NCBI RefSeq assembly: GCF_001659685.2
Contig: NZ_LXYE02000053.1
Coordinates: 1 to 64,000 of the forward strand
Length of the DNA: 64,000 nt
Direction: 5' to 3'
Source: Labilibacter marinus
Lineage (GTDB): Bacteria > Bacteroidota > Bacteroidia > Bacteroidales > Marinilabiliaceae
Shown here: one piece after another, positions 1 through 7,900 of the stretch
How positions within the stretch are numbered: the first letter of the stretch is position 1
How the letters are laid out: the number at the start of each line of letters is the position of its first letter
Made by a program: the position numbers and the translations under genes
Notes under the pieces: model-generated
Database searches by the model: none
Told to the model about the DNA's origin: nothing
What the model saw: the letters and a program-made list of their open reading frames with translations, nothing else

Positions 1-68
1 AAAATGTGTAAGAGGTAAATCTAGAAGGTAGGTTAGGCTAAGATTGTTTAGTTATAGGGCACTAGAGC

Positions 69-323
69 TTACTTCACCTTTTTTAAATCTTTAATATTGA
101 ATTCATATTCTTTCTCGAATTCTATTTTTAAAGAATCAAACTCCTCATCGAGTACAAATTTATAGCCAGCTATCGTATCGTTGGGGATGATTTTTTTGCC
201 TTTGTACTTTTTGAAAAATGCCTTTATCAATTTTGCGTTATCCGCATTGATAGCAACAAAGCATTCCAAAGCTGTATTTTCATACATGTTATAATCACTC
301 TTGATTGATCTAAGTATTCCCAT
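69..323 (-). CDS. Hypothetical protein, 84 aa
   Basis: I do not recognise this small protein. It is soluble, charged and Lys/Glu-rich, with no signal peptide or membrane segment. The C-terminal half alternates acidic and basic residues and ends in a basic tail (KDLKKVK). It lies 10 bases downstream of the 184-aa gene on the same strand, so the two are probably co-transcribed. Its reading frame is intact and starts with ATG. No function can be inferred beyond the pairing with its neighbour. Confidence 0.55.
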   Translation of the reverse strand: MGILRSIKSDYNMYENTALECFVAINADNAKLIKAFFKKYKGKKIIPNDTIAGYKFVLDEEFDSLKIEFEKEYEFNIKDLKKVK

Positions 324-333
324 TTTTAGTTCG

Positions 334-888
334 TTATTTAAGTCCCTCGTTTATGTTATCAATGTCATCTTCAAAATCTATACGAATATCTTCGTGAAGT
401 GTATTTAGCGCCTTATTTATATTTTTTACTTGTCGCTCGTATAAATTGACCATCACTTTACTTTCTTTAAAGGAAACACCGCAGTTTTGCATATTTAAGC
501 AAAAGCATATTAATAGTTCAATGGCAGTTTCTTTTTTGCCTGAGTGTTTAATGTGTTTAGTCACAACTCGAAGTATTCTGCGAATGTTTTTCTTTGTGTA
601 GTAAAAGGTGTTCTTGTCAATGCTCAGAAATTCAGTTTCTATTTCCTCCTTAATAGTATTGATGTAATCAAGTTCATTATCAGCTTCGAATAGCAGGTAA
701 TTAAGTAATTCTTTATTATCCTTTTTGTATTTAGCCATTCTCAAGCAGTGCTCAACAATGAGTTCCTTGGGCATCTGCTCCAGTTCTTTTTTTATCGTAT
801 GAACGGTGTTAATCTTTATTGGCATATACTGGTTTGTTATTCTTAGCAAACATACTAAAAGTTCAGGATAGGCTAAGTGATTTCTCAT
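334..888 (-). CDS. Hypothetical helical protein, 184 aa
   Basis: Unrecognised protein, predicted from composition to be almost entirely alpha-helical and cytoplasmic, with no signal peptide or membrane segment. The middle contains a run of basic residues (around residues 90-125, with KKNIRRILR) and the C-terminus is acidic. It is the first gene of a two-gene minus-strand unit with the 84-aa gene. It starts 69 bases from the divergent M50-like gene, so the short gap must hold both promoters. Function unknown. The divergent arrangement does not prove any link to the plus-strand cluster. Confidence 0.6.
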   Translation of the reverse strand: MRNHLAYPELLVCLLRITNQYMPIKINTVHTIKKELEQMPKELIVEHCLRMAKYKKDNKELLNYLLFEADNELDYINTIKEEIETEFLSIDKNTFYYTKKNIRRILRVVTKHIKHSGKKETAIELLICFCLNMQNCGVSFKESKVMVNLYERQVKNINKALNTLHEDIRIDFEDDIDNINEGLK

Positions 889-957
889 GATCGGTCACTT
901 CTTTTTCTACTCTTTTATACAGAATTGTTTTTTATATTGTGTTCAAAATATTTAACA

Positions 958-1605
958 ATGAAATCGAAGTTATTCTTAATTGTATTTAGTGCGATTATCT
1001 ATTGGGTTTTGGTTAATTATGTTCCGTTTGGGACGTATATTGTTTTACCCATTAATTTGTTTGTGACTTTTTTACATGAGTTAGGGCATGCAGTATTTGC
1101 ATTAATAACAGGAGGGAATGTTCATGAAGTCTTTATTCAGAGTAATGGAGCAGGGTATGCAGTTACTTCAGGTGGATTTGTGCCTCTCATTTTAATGGGA
1201 GGATATATTGGAAGTGCGTTATTTGGTAATTTATTATTATTCATAGGAATTTGTAAGCCTAAAACGAGCATGGTAGCATTATATGTTATTATTGCCATTT
1301 TAGTTTTTACAGCCATATGGTGGTATAGCTCAATATTTACTACGATTCTTTTATTGTTGTTTTCTGGCTTAGCATTTCTGCTGAGTAAAAAATCAAAAAA
1401 ATTAGTCGCAGATTTATTGGTGGTTATTGGAACGGTTAGCCTTCTTTATATTATCATGGATTATAATTCTGGTCCATCATCGGATTTAGCCAAGTTTACT
1501 GAGATAGTACCGATTCTACCTCAAGCAATATGGGCCATTGTATGGCTTATATTAGTCGTTTGGATGACTTATCTTACTTTGAAAAAAGCATTTAGGAAGT
1601 CATAA
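958..1605 (+). CDS. M50-family (M50B-like) intramembrane metalloprotease
   Basis: A 215-residue polytopic membrane protein with the zinc motif HELGH at residues 40-44 inside the second hydrophobic segment, followed by ALITGG, as in M50/M50B site-2-type proteases. About five to six membrane segments are visible. The reading frame is open upstream to 877, but that start would overlap the divergent gene and adds a hydrophobic, atypical leader. The ATG at 958 gives a normal N-terminus (MKSKLFL). The family cleaves or remodels proteins within membranes; the substrate is unknown. It is 113 bases upstream of the YqiJ/flotillin pair on the same strand, so membership of that cluster is plausible but not shown. 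Confidence 0.75.
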   Translation: MKSKLFLIVFSAIIYWVLVNYVPFGTYIVLPINLFVTFLHELGHAVFALITGGNVHEVFIQSNGAGYAVTSGGFVPLILMGGYIGSALFGNLLLFIGICKPKTSMVALYVIIAILVFTAIWWYSSIFTTILLLLFSGLAFLLSKKSKKLVADLLVVIGTVSLLYIIMDYNSGPSSDLAKFTEIVPILPQAIWAIVWLILVVWMTYLTLKKAFRKS

Positions 1606-1718
1606 TTAAGATACTTCCTCTGTAGGAAAATAACAATAAATTATTATATTCGTCCGTCTTGTTTTATTTAAAGGAATATTTCAAGATATCCTAGAACTAT
1701 TTATTAACTAAACCAACT

Positions 1719-2405
1719 ATGAAAGAAACATTAGACGCTGCGTTTTCTGCGATTAATATTATTCCTACCGTATTTCTTATTCTCATATTAATTTATTGGT
1801 TAACTGTAATTATTGGTGTTTTTAATATCGATAGTTTTGATATTGATGCGGATGCTGACCTTGATGTGGATGTGGACGTAGATGCCGATGTTGACCTGGA
1901 TGCTGATATAGATGCCGACGCTGACGTAAGTGCAGGTGATTCGTTACTTTGGTTAAACTCTGCTCTTTCCTTTTTTAATTTAGGAAAAGTACCTTTCATG
2001 TTGATTTTGAGTTTTTTTGTATTGTCGATGTGGGTTATTTCGCTACTGATGAATAATGCATTAAATAATGGTTCTGTTCTGTTATCGCTTGTTTATTTAA
2101 TCCCCAATATTTTGGTTAGTGCTTTTATCATGAAGTTTTTAACCAGTCCTTTTGTGAAGTTATTTGAGAAAGCAGAAAGTGATATTGATAGCAATGTTAG
2201 ACTAACGGGTAAAATGTGCAAGGTGACTTTAAATGCAACGCATCATAAAATGGGTCAAGCAGAGATTAAGATAGAGGGCTCATCATTTATTATTAATGTG
2301 AAGTCCACGGAGGAACAATATAATTTATATAAAGGAGACAGTTGTTTAGTGATAGACTATATACCGGAGAAAAAGATTTACTTAATTGAACCATATAAAA
2401 ACTAG
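1719..2405 (+). CDS. YqiJ-like membrane protein with C-terminal OB-fold and Asp-X acidic loop
   Basis: This 228-residue protein has a transmembrane helix at about 17-35, a strikingly regular acidic segment at 41-69 where every second residue is Asp (15 in a row, alternating with Ala, Val, Leu or Ile), two more helices at about 93-112 and 119-142, and a C-terminal beta-rich domain at about 160-228. That resembles the OB-fold of NfeD/YqiJ proteins. In many bacteria, as in E. coli yqiJ-yqiK, such proteins are encoded next to flotillins and are thought to work with them in membrane microdomains. Here only 5 bases separate it from the flotillin gene, so translation is probably coupled. The acidic loop may bind cations; that is inference. 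Confidence 0.75.
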   Translation: MKETLDAAFSAINIIPTVFLILILIYWLTVIIGVFNIDSFDIDADADLDVDVDVDADVDLDADIDADADVSAGDSLLWLNSALSFFNLGKVPFMLILSFFVLSMWVISLLMNNALNNGSVLLSLVYLIPNILVSAFIMKFLTSPFVKLFEKAESDIDSNVRLTGKMCKVTLNATHHKMGQAEIKIEGSSFIINVKSTEEQYNLYKGDSCLVIDYIPEKKIYLIEPYKN

Positions 2406-2410
2406 AAAAG

Positions 2411-4528
2411 ATGTTTGAAGGATTATCAGGATTACCAACAATAATTATTGTTGCTATTTGTGTAATATTATTTGGGTTTATCATATTAGTGATTAAAACC
2501 TATCGTAAGGCTACCCAGGGGCAGTCGCTTGTTCGTACTGGTCAGGGGGGTGTTAAAGTTTCATTTGGAGGAATGTTTGTTATCCCAGTTCTTCACCAAA
2601 TGGAGTTAATGGACATCACGCTTAAAACAGTAACCATTGCTCGTCAAGGTAAAGAAGGATTGATTTGTAAAGATAACTTGAGAGCCGATATTAAGGTTAA
2701 CTTCTTTGTTCGTGTAAATAAAACTTCAGAAGATGTAATTCAAGTTGCACAAGCCATTGGTTGCGATAGAGCATCTGATAAAGAATCATTGGTAGATTTA
2801 TTTGATGCTAAGTTTTCTGAAGCATTAAAGACGGTAGGTAAGCAATTTGATTTTGTTGAATTATATAACTCAAGGGAGCAATTTAAGTTAGAAATACTTA
2901 GGACAATTGGTACCGATTTGAATGGTTATGTACTGGATGATTGTGCCATTGATTATCTAGAGCAAACATCTATTGACGTACTATCTCCTGATAATATTTT
3001 AGATGTTGAGGGTATCAAGAAGATTACGAAGATTACTGCCGAACAACAAATATTATCTAATCAGATTAGAAGAGATAAAGAAAAAACTGTAACCAAGCAA
3101 GATGTTGAGGCCAAAGAAACTGTGCTACAATTAGAAAAACAGTTGGCAGAAACAGAAGAAAAACAAAAGAGAGAAATTGCTAATATTAAATCACGCGAGG
3201 AAGCCGAGATTTTTAAGGTAGAGCAAGAACAAAAGCTAATCAGTGAAAATGCTAGACTAGCAACAGAAGAAGAAGTTCAGGTAGCAGAAGAGAATAAAGA
3301 GCGACAAGTTATTGTAGCGCGTAAAAATAAAGAACGCACCGAGGCTATCGAAAATGAAGCTGTATTAAAAGACCAACAGATTGAAGAAAATGAGCGCGAA
3401 CGACTTGTAAGCATGGCTCGTTTAGATAAAGATAAAGCTCTAGAAGGTGAGCAAAAGAAAATGCAAGAAGTCATTCGTGAGCGAGTTGAAGTAGAGAAGT
3501 CGGTTGTTATTGAAGAGGAAAAAATAAAAGATACCAAAGCACATGCTGAGGCGGAAAGAAATAAGTTAGTGGCCATCAAGGATGCAGAGAAGGAAGCAGA
3601 AACGAATCTGGTGACTGAAATTAAAAGTGCTGAAGCGCATCGTAAAGCGGCTGAATTTCAAACTGAGCAACGTATCATGGAGGCTAAAGCTGCTGAAGAG
3701 GCTGCTGATAAAGAGGCTAATGCCACTAAAATATTAGCGGAGGCTAAAGCTGCTGAAGCTGCAGCATTAGGAATTTCTGAAGCGCAGGTGATTGAAGCTA
3801 AAGCGGAAGCCAAGGAGAAAGAAGGTATGGTTGATGCGAAACTTATTCTTGAAAAATCAAAAGCACAAGCTGAATCTATTAAAGAAACAGGTTTGGCTGA
3901 AGCTACTGTTGTAGAAGCTAAAGCGGATGCTGCCGAGAAAGAAGGTATGGCCGTTAACCGCGTAGACAGCGAGAAATACACTGTAGAAGCTAAAGGTATT
4001 GAAGAAAAAGCTGCTGCCATGAAGAAGTTAGATGGCGTAGGTAAAGAGCATGAAGAGTTCAAATTGAAATTAGATAAGGACAAAGAAATTCAGTTAGCTA
4101 AAATCAATATTCAAAAAGATATTGCAGAGTCGCAAGCTAAGGTGATTAGCGAAGCACTTAAAGCTGCTAATATTGATATTGTAGGAGGTGAAACGATGTT
4201 CTTTGAGCAAATTATGGGAGCTATCTCTAATGGTAAGAGTGTAGATAAAGTAGTTAATAATAGTGAGGTTTTAAAGCAAGTAAAAGATACTTTCTTCTCT
4301 ACTGAGGATGGGCAATCTTTTAAAGATAACATGTCTAGCTTTATTAATCAGTTTGGTGTTTCTTCCGATGATTTGAAAAACTTAACTATCTCAAATCTTT
4401 TATTTAAAATTGGCAATTTGGCCAATAATGAAAGTGATAAAAGCTCCATCTTTAATTTATTAGATATTGCAAAAAGTATGGGCTTATCTAATAAGTCTGC
4501 TTCTGATATAGGAATTGACCCATTTTAA
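2411..4528 (+). CDS. Flotillin family protein (YqiK-like, SPFH/band 7)
   Basis: The 705-residue product has one N-terminal membrane segment (about 9-29) and an SPFH/band-7 domain at about 35-220 containing the flotillin-like stretch SFGGMFVIPVLHQME. A long Ala/Glu/Lys-rich heptad region of about 330 residues (roughly 220-560) has repeated EAKAEA/EAKADA units and should form coiled coil. A C-terminal domain with GISEAQ-like and ISEALKAANIDIVGGE segments is typical of flotillins. Flotillins oligomerise into membrane scaffolds. The partner genes are the YqiJ-like protein upstream and, 457 bases downstream, a giant AAA+ ATPase. High Ala/Glu repetition produces long mirror reading frames on the other strand; these are not genes. 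Confidence 0.9.
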   Translation: MFEGLSGLPTIIIVAICVILFGFIILVIKTYRKATQGQSLVRTGQGGVKVSFGGMFVIPVLHQMELMDITLKTVTIARQGKEGLICKDNLRADIKVNFFVRVNKTSEDVIQVAQAIGCDRASDKESLVDLFDAKFSEALKTVGKQFDFVELYNSREQFKLEILRTIGTDLNGYVLDDCAIDYLEQTSIDVLSPDNILDVEGIKKITKITAEQQILSNQIRRDKEKTVTKQDVEAKETVLQLEKQLAETEEKQKREIANIKSREEAEIFKVEQEQKLISENARLATEEEVQVAEENKERQVIVARKNKERTEAIENEAVLKDQQIEENERERLVSMARLDKDKALEGEQKKMQEVIRERVEVEKSVVIEEEKIKDTKAHAEAERNKLVAIKDAEKEAETNLVTEIKSAEAHRKAAEFQTEQRIMEAKAAEEAADKEANATKILAEAKAAEAAALGISEAQVIEAKAEAKEKEGMVDAKLILEKSKAQAESIKETGLAEATVVEAKADAAEKEGMAVNRVDSEKYTVEAKGIEEKAAAMKKLDGVGKEHEEFKLKLDKDKEIQLAKINIQKDIAESQAKVISEALKAANIDIVGGETMFFEQIMGAISNGKSVDKVVNNSEVLKQVKDTFFSTEDGQSFKDNMSSFINQFGVSSDDLKNLTISNLLFKIGNLANNESDKSSIFNLLDIAKSMGLSNKSASDIGIDPF

Positions 4529-4606
4529 TTGTCAGACAAAATAAAATAAAGAACCCTCAGGACATGGTTCTTGTTAGTTCGAAAAGATAAAATTGTTAGA
4601 TATCAT

Positions 4607-4820
4607 GTAAATCGGCTCTCCTCCTTGCTAAGGAAACGTACGTCCACTTAGTGGAGGGGAGGTGGTTCTATGTGTATCTTAAAATTTCAGTTTTGTATGA
4701 GGTACAATTCAAATGTGTAGGGATAACTTTTAAAGGTTTGAGTGTTGTGTAGACAATTAAACCACCTCCCCTCGTACTTGATGATGTACTCCTCTATTTT
4801 AATGAGGAGTGCCGATTTAC
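4607..4820. repeat. Large imperfect inverted repeat (MITE-like intergenic element)
   Basis: The outer ends GTAAATCGGC (4607-4616) and GCCGATTTAC (4811-4820) are perfect inverted copies. Inner arms GAGGGGAGGTGGTT (4654-4667) and AACCACCTCCCCTC (4760-4773) are a perfect 14-base match. Nested CTCCTCC/GAGGAG segments also pair. About 90 bases of unpaired AT-rich DNA sit in the middle, and there is no credible coding frame. The CCTCC/GGAGG-rich arms resemble dispersed intergenic palindromes I remember from Bacteroidota genomes. It fills most of the gap between the flotillin and ATPase genes. Confidence 0.7.
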
Positions 4821-4839
4821 AGCTTAAATAATTTATTTT

Positions 4840-4972
4840 TTTGAAATATAAAGAACGATCCAAAGAGATTCCTAAATGGCTAACGAACAGTGTGACAATC
4901 TAAATGTCTCCAGTTTGTTAATCGATCAATAATTAAAGCTCATTTACCAGGCTTTCTTCTTTGAAATATAAA
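4840..4972. repeat. 13-base direct repeat upstream of the ATPase gene
   Basis: TTTGAAATATAAA occurs at 4840-4852 and again at 4960-4972, exactly 120 bases apart. The second copy lies 14 bases before the ATPase start codon. It could be two regulatory sites, a local duplication, or chance in AT-rich DNA. Confidence 0.4.
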
Positions 4973-4985
4973 CTCAAAGCAAATC

Positions 4986-7900
4986 ATGGCTACAACCACA
5001 CCGCAAGATACCAACGAAAATACAGCTGCCGAACCCCAGTTAGAACAAGGAACCTACGAAATTATTCGAAGTCGTTTAAACCAGCATGGTAAACAACTTC
5101 AGAGTAGATTAAATAACTTAAACGAGGAGCGTAAAGGTGTTTTTGGTTCCATAGAAACTACTTTAATTGGTAGCGAAAGAATTACAACGGCTAATAACTG
5201 TATCCCTGTGGATATGGTTACCATTGGTAATTCTTTTATTTTTGGTTACAACGTCATCATCGGACTGAAAAAGGAAGTGGATATTTCTGATGTTTTTAGC
5301 GTGTATGGCTATAACGCTGAAGAGCATAACTTTCATGAGGAATCCTTGGAGTTATTGATTTCTGATGAATTTGAGAAGGATTTTAAAAACTTATATAAGT
5401 ACTACAAAGAAACGCAGTTTATAAAGTTTGGTAAAATAGGGCCTTCGCTATTCTTGGTTTTTAAAACAGGAAAAGGAAAGTTTGATATCAAGACCTTTAA
5501 GTTTTTGATAAAAGGAAATACGATAGAGTACGTAGATAACAGAAGTGACCACGAATTCGTATTTCCGGATCAGCATGAGTTTAAATGGACCCGCACCACG
5601 CGTGATATGCATGTAAAAGGTCAGTTTCCACACATCTCTATTGAGGAGCAAATTTTTGTGGAAACAACTGAAGGTGATTTGACCATAAAGGTAGAGAATA
5701 ACACCGATTCTGGTTTGGGTATTTATGCCGAAGAGGTGGAGCATAAAACACAAACACTGGATGATGCAGAGTTTTATTATTCCATTATCGAAAACCTGAT
5801 TGTACTAAAAATAAAGCCTTACCAAGAAGAGCAATTTCGATATATCGTTTATAATAAAAAAATGCAGGAGGCTGTTCGAATAGATTCGCTGGAAGACTCA
5901 TGTGTTTTATTGCCCGATAGCCACGGTTTAATATTCGCCAATGGTTATTATTTGCAAACTGGGGAGATAAAGATTTTTGATAATGAACTGACGGAGATGA
6001 TTTTTCTACGTCGTATACCATCCCCAAATGGCGAGGATTATTTATATATATTCTATAATCAAACTCGTGGCGATTATGTGTTACTATCCTACAATTTAAT
6101 TGCTCAGCAGGTAGAAACACCAGTTATTTGTAATGGATATTCTTTGTTTGAGAATGGTGAAATCTGTTTTATGAAAACCGATGGTGCACCTAAAAAACAC
6201 CATGCCTTACAAATATGGAAAACGCCTTATCTGGATAGTAATTATCAGTTGGAAACAGAGTCAAACCAGACTTCGTTTTTATATAAAATTGGCAATAAGG
6301 ATATTGTTAGGGGAATGTCGGAATGTAATGAGGTACTTAAGCTCATTCAAAAAGAAGACAGTTATGCCAATCTGTATTTTGATATTCAAAAAACGGCCAA
6401 TGATATTTTAGATTCGTATTATTGGATAGGAAATGAGGAAGCAGCCAATCTTCAGGAGCCTCTTTTACAAATTAAAGAAACGGCAGGGAATGCCATAGAT
6501 GAATACGACAAGGTTGTTAGCATTAAAAAGAACTCGGCTGCAGAGGTGACCAGAGTGATGGAGCTAATTTCCAGTGTCACTAAAAAAATTAAAGACACCT
6601 CTTTTTCTGCTATCAATGAATATGTAGATGTGCTGGCAGAATTACGAACGCTGCGTGGCGAAACTATTTCGTTGAAAGAGTTGCGTTACGTAGATGTTGC
6701 TCATATCGAGAGTGAAGAGCTTAAATTGGAAGAATTCAATCAGGAGATTTCAAATAACTGTGTTCAGTTTCTGCTGAAACCTGAAGCCTTAGAACCATAC
6801 AGTAATAAAGTTGAAGAGCTGAAGGGTGATATTAAGGAAGTGAAAAAGGTGGTGAAAGCCAATGACATTGAAGAAGAGTTGAGCCAGACTTCCGGTGAGT
6901 TAGAGATGTTGATTGAAATTGTTAGTAATTTAAAAATTGATGATGCCACAGAAACCACGCGTATCATCGATAATATATCTACCATATACTCTAGTTTTAA
7001 CCAAGTAAATGCAGCTTTAAAACGTAAGCGTAAGGAGTTATTAAGCCTGGAGGGAACTGCAGAGTTTAATGCGCAAATTAAGCTGATTAGTCAAGGTTTA
7101 ACAAATTACTTAGAGCTATCGGATTCTCCTGAAAAGTGTATTGAATTTCAAACTAAACTGATGGTTCAGATTGAAGAGCTGGAAGGTAAGTTTTCGGAGT
7201 TTGATGAGTTTATCGATAAGATTTCTACCAAGCGAGATGAGATTTATAACTCCTTTGAATCGAAGAAAATTAGTTTGGTAGAGGCTCGAAACAAACGTGC
7301 TAATACATTATTCCAATCGTCTGAAAGAATACTAAAAGCCATTCAAAATAGGGTTTCTAAATTTGGAGATGTAAGTGAGATAAATGGTTATTACGCATCC
7401 GACTTAATGATTGAAAAGCTTCGAAACATTGTTTCTGAGCTAATAGAATTAGAAGATTCGGTGAAGGCCGACTCTATTCAAAGTCAATTAAAAACCGTCA
7501 AAGAGGAGGCCATCCGTCAGTTAAAAGATAAAACTGAATTATATGTAGATGGCGAAAATATCATCAAATTCGGGGAGCATAAATTCTCGGTAAATACCCA
7601 ACCATGTGAATTAACGATGGTTTACAAGGGTGAGGAGATGTTTTTCCACTTAACAGGAACTAACTTTTACGAGAATGTAAAAAATGAACAATTCTACGGA
7701 TTTAAAGACCTGTGGGACCAAAGCATTCCTTCGGAAAATACAAAAGTTTATCGCGCGGAATATTTGGCTTATAAAGTTTTTGTAAAATGTCAGCAGGAAT
7801 TCAATGGCCAATTAATTGCATTAAAAGATGACGATATCCTAAAGTACATTCGTGATTTTATGGCGCAACGCTATAACGAGGGTTATGTAAAAGGAGTGCA

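Noticed and set aside
3277-4332. Long minus-strand open frames (Ser/Ala-rich) inside the flotillin gene
   Set aside because: They mirror the Ala/Glu/Lys coiled-coil codons of the real gene; there are no independent signals.
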